Shown here piece by piece: positions 48,284-61,262 of a stretch of DNA of 64,000 nucleotides. The notes below the pieces were generated by a model. The model was given only the letters and a program-made list of their open reading frames with translations, did no database searches and was not told the DNA's origin. A program made the position numbers and the translations under genes. Source of the stretch: Megalopta genalis (lineage: Eukaryota > Arthropoda > Insecta > Hymenoptera > Halictidae); NCBI RefSeq assembly GCF_051020955.1, contig NC_135018.1, positions 12,525,439-12,589,438 on the forward strand, read 5' to 3'. Every line of letters starts with the position of its first letter. Positions within the stretch are counted from its first letter, which is position 1.

Positions 48284-49654
48284 TGGAGCACCTGGTTTAA
48301 CCCTCTATATCAATGTTTTTAATTTGATTTCATTTTTAACCACGTATCTTGTTCTGTTGTCTCTCCTTCATAATTAAGAAGTTTATGCATCACAATTTAC
48401 CTTTCTCAACGATTTTGAATTCGTTGTTGATTTATATCTAAAGATTGCATTGCTACATTCACTGGTTTTAAATCGCATCAATTATTTTGAGTGTATGTAA
48501 ATATGGCGAACTACATAAAGGATTCAGATAGTAGCATGAAGAGGACCGTGATGCCATTGCGAATTTGGAATGTCAGTAACTATTACATGTGCACGAAAAC
48601 GTTACCTACTTTACGTTATTGACATTGAAACTGCCTTAGGTGGAGTCGTTGAAACGTTTCAATTGTCTTTCAAAAAGGTCAGAATAAATCACTTTAATCC
48701 GTGACATTTGTGAACTTATTATGATTTCTGTACACATTATTTACTGTTATTATTGACATGTTCTTCAGTACTATTTAGTTTAGAAATAGCGTTTCTAGAT
48801 ATAGTTTTTCAATAAATTTTGTTGAAACATCTTTTTCGTAATATTACTCTCTTAGAAGTTATTTTACTGTTTTGAGATAAAACGGACACCCTGCATATTA
48901 TTTTACAATATTTCATATTTCGTATCCCAGTCCACCTGTTTTAGAAAGAGTCATTTTCTGCGTTTTGTTGAATCGTGAAATTATGGCTAAAACGCAACTT
49001 GTTCAGTTATAGTATGAAGAAAAAATTGCGAAATATCCCTCGAGACTCTTGTGCAAATATTTCGGAGATCCCAATAGACCTGATTCGGATGTTGGTAACG
49101 TATCGACTTCGTCCGAAAACTAGCGCCGAACGCGCAACAAATAATTTATTTCTGCCTCAAAAATCTCAAAAGAAGAAACGTTGGGAATTTGGTTTAACTG
49201 AAGTTGACCAACAAGGTGATTGAATCCGGTGCGAAACCGCTTCAGGTGCCGAGCCAAGCGCATGGCAAACACTTGAATAGATTCAATCGCGGGGAGTGTC
49301 TTCTGGGAAGTACGTACATACATACTCGGATGCATTAAAATGCCTCCGGTCAAATAAACAGGGAGCGCGGTGAATACCGATCATAGGTTAATATGATTTC
49401 TGCATTCGAACACCGTGATCTCTTCGATGAGCCTGTTCCGTGACGTGTCGTTGTGCGCCTCGCCACCGTATTAAGGTCAATTTATAGAACGATTCGCTTC
49501 AGACAAAAACGGTGTGGCATTTATACTATCAGTACACGTCCGACAACGACAGACGTACACAAGTGGTTACGGTTTCAAAATGTTTTCACATTTATCTCGG
49601 ATAGATTTGTTGCGTAGCACTATTATTAGTCGAAGAGAAGAAAAAATAGAAAAG
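48284..49654. other. No supported gene
   Basis: AT-rich with short chance frames. ACGGACACCCTGCATAT near 48893 may be a degenerate element end but has no partner. Confidence 0.4.
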
Positions 49655-50221
49655 GATTGTGTATTCGTTACTAAAATATTGCAATATAAAGGACTGCGGA
49701 ACTTTATGCAAAATAAAAATTGTTTAAGTTAATCGTAAGAAAAATGAGTTAAATAGAAATGTCTTTTTTCTTTTATAATAATTATAATAAATTGAAAAAA
49801 TGTAACATTATCCTTAAATTCTTGTAATATCCGCAATCTAAACGAATTGGAAATTGAAATAATAAAATAAAAATGAATTTGGAATTTTCCGAAATTTTCG
49901 TGGATATGTTCGATACGTGTCTGCAGTACAGATATTTGCAGAACTTTGAAAGTATTTCTAATTGCTAAGCCGCAAAGAGTAAAAAGAAAAAAACGTTTAA
50001 TTCTGTCTCCAGTTCGCCGAGGTTGATATTTAAGTACAGGATTGTATTCGTTACTAAAATATTGCAATAAAAAGGACTGCGGAACTTTATGCAAAATAAA
50101 AATTGTTTAAGTTAATCGTAAGAAAAATCAGTTAAATAGAAATGTCTTTTCTCTTTTAAATAATTATAATAAATCGAAAAAATGTAACATTATCCTTAAA
50201 TTCTTGTAATATCCGCAATCT
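49655..50221. repeat. Direct 185-bp duplication around a dispersed 200-bp insert
   Basis: 49655-49839 and 50040-50221 are near-identical direct repeats (GATTGT...ATCCGCAATCT). Between them 49840-50039 is a 200-bp segment starting AAACGAATTGGAAATTG whose close copy, without the flanking repeats, is at 56577-56778. Confidence 0.9.
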
Positions 50222-53200
50222 ATTTGTTATAGAGATATTTTAAAAGAAAAATGTCTAGTCTTTAAAATTTTTCCTTTATTTCGAAGGCTTTTCTAAGAAA
50301 CAGCAGAGATCTAAACACCGTAAAATTTTAGCAATTTACCAGACTGAGTAACATTATTGTACTCATCTAACTGAATATTAATTATATTTTTTAATTTTAC
50401 AGTATACATTTTTATGCAAAACAATAACTGTCCTCATTATTTACAAGATGCAGAAACTACGTAGGCATTTAATTCTTTCCGTAACAACTTGAACGAGTTG
50501 ACGGTAACGCAATAATATTTTCGAATTGTTGAAATATTCATGCTATTTTGCATTCGATCTACTCATTTTTACAATAACTGCATAAAATCTGCAGTCCATT
50601 TATTACTACCAGTCCCTCTAGAAAAACATGCGTTACGTTTACAGTGTGATTACTATAGTGTTTGGCCGGCAATCTTATCATCGGAGAGGACATTCAGCTA
50701 TGCCACGCATTGTTCCTCGTCCTCCATCGAGGAACAATCGAAAGATTTACGTCGACGCATTGGCATGGAACGGATAGCAATACAAAGTATCGCTACACCG
50801 CTCGCGACAAGAACGAGGGAACGATTGCATCTTGTATTCGCGAATGCGAGCGTACGGCAGGAGGGGAACGACTGAAAACTAGAGAAAAAGCCAGCTCTCG
50901 CCACGTTGCTCAGTCGCGAGAGGAATGAAGAAGTGACCTGGCCGGTGACTAATCAATAATCTCGTCAGCGAAGCAACCGAGACAATAATGACAGCTGGCT
51001 AGCAGTCGGCTCTGATTGATCGCAATCGAGCGCTTCCAAGGTTCGTGTCCTCGGGCGATTCGCGGGTCTCTGCCAAGGACACGATCCAGCTACCCAACCA
51101 ACGCACGCGGTTGCATCACAAACTGTTGCACCTTCGGTTGCCTGATCTCATCGCCATTTCTACGAAATTCCTTCGAGAATAATGGAAAATTATACTCCCA
51201 CCATCGCGGACAATAGATAGTCCCTGTGGAAACGTTTAGCGCGACCAAGGTCGAACGTTGCCAGCTTTAGCACGCGAACTGTTGGACTTTTTCGCGATAC
51301 CAACAAGAATAACGATCGACGTGAATTTGCGCGAATTTGACAGTTTTCACGGATCGTAGATAGTACGTTCGGGATGTTCGGACAAAATATACGGCGTTGA
51401 GAAAAAGCAACCTTCGCTTTTTCGTGAAATTAAACTTTTCTTCTCTTTCAAAACTCTGTTTCTGCCTTTCCTTCCGTCTTTGGAAATGAACTTTTATTGC
51501 AGGAAATAATTCCTGAGGTATGATAAATATATCATTTCGGTAGAAAATTATGGTTTGATATGTCTCTGTGACCAACACTCGTGCTGCCAACATAACACTC
51601 ATGGTGTTATCTCGATATTTATAACACATCCGCAGTTCAAATATCTAAATTTGTGTAAAGGAAAAGAACTACATTTTTTTGAAGACTTGAAGACTCGAAG
51701 ACTTTATGCAAAATAAAAATTGTCTCTACCTGTTGCAAAAATAGGTGCAACCTAAAGTTTCGTTCCTCCTTTAGTCACTTTAATAAGTCGGAAGTAGTAT
51801 ATCGACATTATTAAGCGCTTTTAATCTTTGTACTGTATCAAATTACAGGTGATCATTTTTCTGATAAATGCATAAAATCCGCAGTCTAATAATACAAATC
51901 CTTCTTTTAAGTAGTTGAATTTGCAACGTTCTAATGTTCATGTTAAGCCTTTCAGGTTTTGTTAAGAGTTCTGTAAATGAACGAGTCCTGAGCCAACGTC
52001 ACAAGTCTTATAAAAAAGCTGTAAATAATTCAATTAGCTGAAAGTTTTTTAATTCGATTTAAGTAAATTAAATCGAATTTTCTGCTTATACTGGCGCGTG
52101 TTGAACAACTTTCGACCGACTTTAATGCTGAAACAAGTTATGCACCCCGCCGAAAAAATGCACGTCATAGCTTCGCCCGCAATCGGCAACCTCTGTCGAC
52201 AGTTTCCAATCGGCGGAGCATAAACGAACGTTCCAGTCTCCGAACTTTTCATGTAACGAGCCGACACGCCCGGGGAAGAATTCGCGACACGATTGCGCAA
52301 CAAGCGGACCGAAACAATTCCGTAAAAACACGGACACACCGTTTCGCTTTCCCCCGGCGAAGTCTACCGAAAAGAGCGGTGTCGAGTCGAGGAAACTTTG
52401 TTCCTGGGACGAACAAATACACAAGAGTTCAAGAGGTCACGTCTAACGATCCAAAAAAGATGCGATCTTCAGGAATTTTTTTTTGAAATAGTTAACCCCT
52501 TGTATTTATGTTTTCATTTTTATATATATATTTTTATATTTAGTTGGATTAAATATGTTATATTTCGATTTTTATTCAATATTTTTATATAAATGTGGTC
52601 ACTATTTTGCGTATAATAGAACAGATTAATAAAGTGAAGTTAATATTAAGTAAAAATTGAAAAATATCCTTCTTAAGTTGCAATGAAATAAATAAAAAAA
52701 ATTCTTAACATAATTGAGATAATTGTGAACAAAATTTACGAACCATTTATATTCCTTTCAGTAGTGTACATTTTCTAATAATAAATTTTAACTGTAATGA
52801 CTCTTCTAACTCGACGCGGCTCCATAAATAGCCCGACGACGTGAAAACTCTTCTACCCGGCTAAATGAAAAATAAACTGCAGCACAATTTGATGCAACGC
52901 CACGTGGTGGCACGTGGTTTCATTTGTATCGAAAGAAGCAAGTTCACGAAACGGGATTTACGAGGCCGAAATGATCTTTCGGGAGAACGCATGAGCGCGA
53001 AGCTTCCAGCGCCGGAAAAAGCTACAACAATGTGGGCTCGATAGGAAGCAATGGGGTTTACGAACGAACGAGCTCGTTAAAAACGGAGATAAATTGGTAC
53101 AATGGCCGCGAGAGCATTGTAGGGGCGCGATTACGAAATTCGTGGAAGGAAAATGAAATGCATTCTGCGAAACGCCCACAATCATTTTCCACGTGTACCA

Positions 53201-53480
53201 TCCGTATTTATAGTCGCTAGCTTTATCGTTCGATAATAGACACTTTACTAGCATCTCCGGCTTGTGTTATACTTTTTTTTAGACAACTAAAATAGACAAT
53301 TAAATCCTTTACGAAGAGATGAACAAACTTTAAAGTCGAGTTTCTCAAAAACGGCCTCCCGGATAAAAAAATGTTATACCAAATTTTGTTCTTATTTTTT
53401 CGCGTAAAATCACCCTCTGCTCGGTTATACATATTATTATACACATTATATATATTCCGGCCCACCCTGCATAGTCACTG
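50222..53480. other. No supported gene over about 3.2 kb
   Basis: CpG-richer patches near 50640-51260, 52100-52440 and 52800-53200 give overlapping open frames without motifs. Two copies of the ATAAAATCCGCAGTCTA-type motif occur (about 50580, 51870). CCGGCCCACCCTGCATAG at 53457 looks like an isolated element end. Confidence 0.4.
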
Positions 53481-55371
53481 AAAGTCTATTAAGTCCTTTA
53501 TATTAGTTTATATTGTATATTATATATAAATATATTTATATATTTTATATTAGTTTATATTAGTTGCAAGTAATTGTTGAACTTCTTTCTAGTATATGTG
53601 TACATACTAAAATGTAATTACAGGACAATCTCCCGTATTCGAAGTTCCATTATTTGAAAAGCATTTTGTGGCAATATTTATAAATTGTATACGTACATAT
53701 AATGTCCTATGTCTGACTGAATGTACCCTGAACAGAACAATTTAATAAGAAGCTGACAGCGTATATGTATATTGTCTAATATACAATATAGTATTTCATA
53801 TATAGTATTATATTTTAAGCACATAAAATATATATACATATATATAGTATTTTTTAAATTAAAATAAAAAATGCCAAAAATTCTAATTATTAAAAAATTC
53901 CATAGACTAAGAAGTAAATAAGCACTTTTCCAAATTATTTTGTGTAATTCTTCGTTCTACTGGAATCATAAGCACATACTGAAATTTTGTATCAGAAAAC
54001 AGTATGAACAAAATATTATTTGAAAAATAATCAAAATTAACTACAAGAGAATAACACGAGTCATTACGAGCAAACAGTGACGCAAGTTCTGAGAGATTAA
54101 AACATTCAGTGTTTTCATTATTCATCGCAGATAAAGATCTGTGTAAAATTATGCAAATGCGTGTATAAAATTTGTAAACCTAAGATGAGGCAGTTATTGA
54201 CACAAGAATTAACCTGTTTGACAAGTTCTATTTCGATTCTAATCAGAGTTAATGAAGGATGAAAACGTTTGTATAATAAAAGTCAAACGTGAAAAAATAG
54301 TTACCTAGAGTTCAACCGAAAGTGTGATGCAAGACAGCAGAGCATGATTTTCTATGCAAAGGTTTAATACAATCGATGCTGCATTTGATTATTAGAACGG
54401 CAATCTTTAAACATTTGTAACTCATAAAAGTTTTTTAGGGTAGTACAAACTTCAATAGAATCTAATATAGTAGTTTCAGATTATTTTCGTCTACCGCAAC
54501 GATCACAGCAGGAAATCAAATTTCACTTAATCTACTAGCCTTAAAATTTATCTGCGGAAATGACAGCTTGCATAAACGTTCACAGTCTAGTAATTACATA
54601 CCAGATAGAAAACTTGCAACAGAAACAAACAGTTACACCTTGTTTTCCCTAGTTAATAATTCAGTAGTATCTATTTCATGGAGAATTATGTTATTCGTTA
54701 CGTTAATTACTACTCAAACGCATAAAAAATACTAAATAAATTGAATCCATAATCGTTACAAATAGTTCTTAGTCTATTCTTCATTGTTTTCCGTTGATAT
54801 GTAATCAGTTCAGATGCGGCAAGTGTAGTATTCTAAGATCATGGGCATAATCGTTATTTTCAAAGAAATTAATCGAATCTCGTTTATTCGCAGAAATATA
54901 ATTAAAAGCTTGTTAATACTTTTGTTTATGGCTGTATGTAGATCCGCTATAGTGGGGCATCAGTAATCGAGAAATGTAACTCGAAATCAATACGGTTACA
55001 TGGGAGAGTGTATCGATTGCGTCATCTTCGGGGGGTGTTTTCGATAAGAATGAGGCACAGACGGTGAAAAACATTCTGAATATGTATTGTGATAATATGC
55101 AGAAAAAACACAACGAAGAGTCTCTGCGCGATTAGTCATCAAGATATTGCTCGATTGAATAAATAAAATATGATTACTCGCTATAAATTTCACATATTTT
55201 CAGTTCATGATCAAATGAGAAGAAAAAAGAATAATCTGCGTAGTTGTACACAGATTATATTAATAATATTATTATATTATTATATTAATAATTATTAATT
55301 TATTATTTATAATTTATTTAATTTATATTATTTATATTTTATTAATTTATTATTTTTTATAATATTATTAT

Positions 55372-55407
<36 letters not shown>

Positions 55408-56576
55408 TTATTTAGGTATATGAGTAAAAAAACCCTTTGTTACGGAAGAAGTAATAAATAGAAAATATATATTACGCTATAAGTTAATCACAATTCAAAC
55501 AGTGAACAATTTGCATACGATAAAACCAAGGTTCACATTCTCGAATCGAATGGTTCAAAGTCTTAAACAATTCAAGACTATGCTACTATACCCTAAAAAT
55601 GAAATAAAAATGAACTGATCGAACAATAATATCATTGTATTCAATTGTAAAAATGCTGGTATACTATAACTATACTTAAGTAAGAAATGATACAGTAGGC
55701 TCGATCAGTTGACCTGGAAGTTATACACCAAGTTCAATGTCGACAACGATTAAAAATCTATAATCGGTGGACGAGCCAAAATCAGACGCGTCAGTTGTGC
55801 AGAAAAGCGTGTTTCCAATGCGATGCAAGATCAAGTGTTAGATTCTTTACATAAAAATTTCATCTGTTTCCTGAATCAGCGTCGCATCTACTGCCAGGTA
55901 ATTAGCAAGGTTACTATTCTTAGACCTTCCTGTATAAATTAGTTTGTTAATATGTGTTTTGTTCTATAAGGCTTGCAAAATGTCACGTTAATTCACATTC
56001 GATTCAATAAAAGATTTCTTATGATGGAAATAAAGTAAAAGTATATATATATATATATTATCGGTTTCACAGAGGAAATAAAAGTGTTTTGGTTGACACC
56101 GGTACCTTTCTGACGTAACATCTCTGGCTCTTACGTGCGACGATTAATGAATTTTTCCAGTAGATAGTCCTAATTCTTGCTCAACGCCTACTGTTTTCAT
56201 CACTTGTTTTTCGAAATAGATAAGAGAAGTGGTTTTTAGGCAATAATCATTTCCGTGAACACGGATCACGCCCTGCGTCTGCTGCCGCGAAACACGTGTA
56301 CGTTTTATATCTACGTAACATGTACATATAATTTAAATGTAGATCATATTTACGAGCGACAGTTTGTCTACGAGCCACTTACGCGAAGAAAGCATGATGT
56401 TTCCAATTATTCTCAACTCCGTAAAATCTTTCTCCACTCGTACAAGATTAGATAAATGTGATTGATTACGAACGTCTATCGTCGAGAAAATTGCTACTAT
56501 CCTAATAAATGGATTACAAAAGCCGAGTCTTGTTATGCATAAATGTCCTTCTAAATCAAGGAATATAAATCAACAT
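53481..56576. other. No supported gene; AT-rich
   Basis: AT-rich DNA including an ATT/AAT-repeat block at 55258-55410 with a perfect (AAT)n run. A further degenerate motif (CATAAACGTTCACAGTCTAG) is near 54571. No gene. Confidence 0.45.
55258..55410. repeat. AT-rich repeat with (AAT)n
   Basis: Short-period ATT/TTA repeats ending in about ten perfect AAT units at 55376-55407. Confidence 0.95.
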
Positions 56577-56778
56577 AAACGAATTGGAAATTGAAATAAT
56601 AAAATAAAAATGAATTTGGAATTTTCCGAAATTTTCGTGGATATGTTCGATACGTGTCTGCAGTACAGATATTTGCAGAACATTGAAAGTATTTCTAATT
56701 GCTAAGCCGCAAAGAGTAAAAAGAAAAAAACGTTTCATTCTCTGTCTCCAGTTCACCGAGGTTGATACTTAAGTACAG
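56577..56778 (+). repeat. Dispersed 200-bp repeat, second copy
   Basis: Matches 49840-50039 over its whole length with few substitutions, in the same orientation. Ends are AAACGAATTGG and TTAAGTACAG. No inverted ends or target duplication identified. Confidence 0.9.
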
Positions 56779-57572
56779 TTAATGTAAAAAAAGTTTTGAT
56801 TTTTCTTCATATCAGAATCTCTGAATTTATACATATAAAAAGATATAGATCGGATAATACTCCGGAACTTCGGTAACGAACATGCCATTCGAGAAGCAAT
56901 CGAGATTCATAATTGTTTTGCATTCGTCGCTACATTAATAACGTAAAACGTTTTATTGACGTCGAACGTGCAAACGATAATGTTTCCCTTCTTTGGAAAG
57001 AGATTATCGTATTACGGGAAATGGCCAGTTATCCGGGAACGAGCTGCAGTCTGGTAAACGATTAACTCAATCTCATAAATTATTCTTTGTCAGCTATACC
57101 AGTATCGCCATACCAGGTGTACACGAACTGGGACAGGCTTCGTTAAAGTCGAATAATTTAATGCCACAAGAAAATATAAATATCGTAATAAACTTTGATG
57201 TACTGTTTCGATAAAAAGAAATTTTAATTTATAGAAGCTTTGTCAGAGATATTTTGTAAATCGTAAGAGTAACCTAAACTTGTGTAATAGGCCCGTTACT
57301 CTTTCTTACGCAGGAAAGTCTCTGCGCTCGTTTATGGTACGACTACAGCACTTCTCATATCTTGGCTTACCGATTGGAGAGTAGTGTGCAATTATATTCC
57401 ATATTATCGTAGTAAATACACAAGAAAAGCTTTCAAGTATTACGGCCGTTAGTAAGGTTATGTCACCAGTGTTCTATGTATAAGTTTGGGAAGAAATAAA
57501 GAAACCAATATGTTGAAAATTGTTGTTCGCTGTTCGAGTACTAAAAACATTTTTTAAGAAGAGAAAAAAACA

Positions 57573-57627
57573 CGCCCAAACAGGGACTCGAACCCTGGAT
57601 CCTCAGATTAAAAGTCTGATACTCTAC
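57573..57627 (-). pseudogene. Truncated tRNA-Lys (TTT)
   Basis: Keeps the 3' part of tRNA-Lys on the minus strand: T-arm CCAGGGTTCGAGTCCCTG, anticodon arm CAGACTTTTAATCTG and part of the D-arm, but homology stops after GTAGAG. The 5' acceptor strand is missing and replaced by T/A-rich sequence, so it is not functional. Confidence 0.9.
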
Positions 57628-58491
57628 TTTCTCTGTTTTTTTAAACAATGTTTATTTTCTCTTGTACATATGGTAATGTAAAGTATAAAAATAAACACGG
57701 TAAAAAGTAAACCAAATAAATAGGAAAAAAAGCTATGTACAGGATGATTACATAAATCTAATGTATAAATCTGTTTTAGATTAGTTATAGCCGGGGAACT
57801 AAATGATATCCACAAATATTTTTTAACATTAAGAGGATGGAAGTCATAAATATCTCTATTTGGTAGAGTTTTGAAGCCAGCAAACATGTTATTAATATCT
57901 ATTAAATCCATTGAGAAGGAAATTTTCTGCGCCAGCGGTATATTAACGAAACATTAAACTCGTGTGAGAATCAATCGGAGGGATATTCGATCGATCGTAT
58001 AACGTTTTATTACTTACGCAGTGTTTATAATCCGATGAAGCAGATCTGCATAAGCTATGACAAGATCTGAAGCATTTTATTTCGAACATAATTGGCCTAA
58101 TTATGAGAAGATATAGTATAATTTTTATTCTATTTGTTAGCTGCCTATCATGAAATATTCTGGCATTAGATCTATAAGTATTTAGCGCTTTTTGAAGCTA
58201 GATTTTATGGTGTGCATTTCCTGCAAAATGATGGTCGATGTGGTATCCAAGGTCACAGTTTCACAGTTTCCTATGGGCGATTGCTATTTTATCATGAGTA
58301 CCTCTGATTTTGTTAATAAAATCTTATTAACATAAAATTAAATTTTATTAACATAAAATGTTAATAAAAAATGGCTAAATGAATTTAGCCCATGCTTTTT
58401 ATTCCTTGATAAGTGATCGACTTGATTTACGGAATAAGATAGTTTCAACATTTGGCCAGTTTAAGGTCTGAGATTCTAGTCTAAACATCAC
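57628..58491. other. No supported gene
   Basis: A 95-codon minus frame (57624-57911) is hydrophobic towards its C-terminus but unrecognised and starts within no clear context. Nothing else. Confidence 0.4.
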
Positions 58492-58523
58492 GTCTGATGC
58501 TCCACCGACTGAGCTATCCGGGC
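58492..58523 (-). pseudogene. 5'-half tRNA-Lys fragment
   Basis: Complement of GCTATCCGGGC with the D-arm and start of the anticodon stem of tRNA-Lys (GCCCGGATAGCTCAGTCGGT, then GGAGCATCAGA). The 3' half is unrelated sequence. Its flank TTCTTCTAGTCCGTCTTAAT matches the flanks of the intact copies. Confidence 0.85.
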
Positions 58524-58602
58524 ATTGAGGATATACGTTCTTCTAGTCCGTCTTAATTGGATTCGCTATGAATGTATTTAAGAACAAAGAATGTCCCGGA
58601 GG

Positions 58603-58614
58603 AAAAAAAAAAAA
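58603..58614 (-). terminator. Pol III terminator of tRNA-Lys copy 1
   Basis: A run of twelve A on the plus strand, hence T12 downstream of the minus-strand tRNA. Confidence 0.85.
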
Positions 58615-58618
58615 GAAA

Positions 58619-58691
58619 CGCCCGAACAGGGACTCGAACCCTGGACCCTCAGATTAAAAGTCTGATGCTCTACCGACTGAGCTATCCGGGC
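58619..58691 (-). tRNA. tRNA-Lys (TTT), copy 1
   Basis: 73 nt on the minus strand: acceptor GCCCGGA with TTCGGGC, D-arm TAGCTCAGTCGGTAGAGC, anticodon arm TCAGA CTTTTAA TCTGA with anticodon TTT, variable loop GGGTC, T-arm CAGGG TTCGAGT CCCTG, discriminator G. There is no intron. A T12 run follows. All stems pair. It is tandem with a second copy 169 bp away, including flanking DNA. Confidence 0.97.
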
Positions 58692-58773
58692 ACTGAGAGC
58701 ACAAGTTCTTCTAGTCCATGTTAATTCGTTTTGCTGCGAATGTATTTAAGAACGAAGAATATCCCGGAGAGGG

Positions 58774-58778
58774 AAAAA
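58774..58778 (-). terminator. Pol III terminator of tRNA-Lys copy 2
   Basis: T5 on the minus strand, ten bases downstream of the gene. Confidence 0.75.
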
Positions 58779-58787
58779 GAAGAGAAA

Positions 58788-58860
58788 CGCCCGAACAGGG
58801 ACTCGAACCCTGGACCCTCAGATTAAAAGTCTGATGCTCTACCGACTGAGCTATCCAGGC
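58788..58860 (-). tRNA. tRNA-Lys (TTT), copy 2
   Basis: Identical to copy 1 except position 4 of the acceptor (T instead of C), which turns a C-G pair into a T-G wobble; the cloverleaf remains intact. Anticodon TTT. The duplicated unit is 169 bp and includes upstream CGAATGTATTTAAGAAC sequence. Confidence 0.95.
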
Positions 58861-61262
58861 ATTGAAGACTCCTTTCCAATAAATACTATATCAATGTACC
58901 CACTTCGACGCGAGCAATTTACAATAATAATTTATTGTTATAATAAACATTGGTTGCAAATACACATATTCTCATATTACATACGAGAATTAACGGTGTT
59001 TAACACGCACATAGTCAAAGAAAATAAAATTCCTTCATCACGATTTCCGTAATTTTATATAAATACATATAAATCTCAGGATTCTAATTAAAAGAAATAA
59101 TGATGTATTAAAGTATATTTCCCTAAATACCAATTAATGAAGTATTTCTACGATGTTTTAGCTAAACGAGCAAAGAAAAATGCGTTTACCGCAGAAATTA
59201 TCGAATCAATAATTAATCAGTTATTTAAGATTACTGTCTTTTATTAGTCATTAGAGGAATTTTGTTCTCTTTCTTTCGACTATTACGCTTATCAAAATAA
59301 TGCTACAGTGATAATATATATAACTCGTAATTGATTAATATACAGTAATACAGTCAGAGACTGCAATTTATTTAAAATGTGGGAATGAAAACAATTCAGA
59401 AAAATATTTTTACAATCGCCATCATTACCTTCATCGTTTAATTTAATTCGTTACTTAATTTATTCATAATTTTCACATTGTACTAGGCAGTTTGAAACAA
59501 TTGTATAGTCAATTTGTAAAAATTGTATCTCATCTGAAGTTTTACTATACTCGATATTATTTTTAGCTTATTACGGTACAATGGCAAAACCGAGCACATC
59601 TGGCACTGCCGATCTTAAACATTATTCAATTCCCACTGTTTGGATTACTCAGCGACCGTTACTCGTTATAATGTAACATAACATGCACGGAATTATCATT
59701 AGAAAATTAACATCAATGCAGAATGAGATAATAATAAACGGACCGATAATTTATATACGTTAATGGTTTGGTACAAGAATCGATCGCGAATAATAAAAAC
59801 CAAGGTTGTCTATCAAAGACGCAGCTGCAGCTGTAACTGAATTGCAACAAGATATTAATGCGCGTGCAATCGATTTTTATCGTTCCACACGAGGGACTGA
59901 TAACAGCTGGAGTTTAAATTAATCGTTTGTTTTCTCATGCGTTTATGAAGCATCGACAAATTGTATTATTTAATAAAAATGTTCATGGTAAGAGAAAAAC
60001 GAAAATAAATCGACTTCGAAATGAAAATGTCAGTTTTGTTTAGTTCTTATCTTCATACATCTATGCATACGTATATGGTGTGCGATAACGTTACGTATGA
60101 GTATCCTGCGTGACTCAATTGAATGACAGTAATACAATACAGTTAAGTTAAATATTAATATACTTGTTAGGCTGTAAAATAAAGAATTATCGTTCTCGTA
60201 AATGAAGTATGGTAGTAAATATTTTCAAAATAATGGCCTTCATCGAATGCAGTTTCTCAGTCTATAATTCTATTACCATAAAATGTCATCAATGCTTATA
60301 ATACTTATTTTTATATTAGATTTAGATTATTATTATTTCTATCATCTTTATGGATCAATTTCTACCATCCTTCCTTCAATTTAATTTGCCCTCCCTCGTA
60401 TCTTCATGAACCTCATTTGCTTAATTATTACCAATTATCTCTCTCTCCGATCCGCACACACCCGTTTACTCGATTCGTAGTTCAACAAGAAACAGAGAAG
60501 CAGTTTCAACCAAACTCTGGCAACATCCCGAGGAAGCTGTTTACTTCTGGCAGCCAGTCGAATTAATTCGATCGAACGCATCATATTGGCGAAAACTAGG
60601 GATGTGCGAGTTCGGGGTAAACTAGGTTCGGAAAGTAGCGAAAATTTTCGGTTATCGGGTACTGGAGTTGGTGTTCTAAATAAATACAGCGGCGATTATA
60701 CAAGATTTTACACACTTTGAAAAAATGATTGTATTCAGGCATCTTGTAAAGATGTAAAGCTATCGAAGAATTTCGCAATCCTAAGACAGTTTCAGAATAT
60801 CGAATATTGTATCAACCGATTTTTATGAAATCTTTAGAATATGTACAAGTGACACAGATTTACAAACTATAGTTGAAGAGCTGCAATAGATTGGGCTCAC
60901 GAACACGGATTATATTTTATTTAAATTTAAAAGAAAACAAATGACATTTGTATCTGATAGATTCTATTTGAGATCTTCACCGCTAGTCTAAATCGTTGTT
61001 ATACCGCAACGACCTGATGATAGTCACTGTAAAGTCAAGCGACGAGTTCACTTCATCGGATTAAGTCGTCTCGCTCCTCTGTTTCCGTTCTTTTGTTGCA
61101 AACTCGTAAAAAGTTGAGTCATTCAAAGTACATACAAGAGCGAAAGAAAGGAAGGAAGGAAGGAATGTGATCTTCGTTCGCGTGCGATTGTCACGGGACG
61201 CGACACTCGGAACTATACTTGTAACGTACGCGTACGTTAAGGGATGGGTTCGGAGAGCGAAG
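58861..61262. other. No supported gene over about 2.4 kb
   Basis: AT-rich sequence without recognised elements. A GGAAGGAAGGAAGGA microsatellite lies near 61147. Confidence 0.45.

Noticed and set aside
48256..48900. A complete mariner element starting at the TAGGTTGGTGCG end
   Set aside because: I found neither the opposite end nor transposase motifs.
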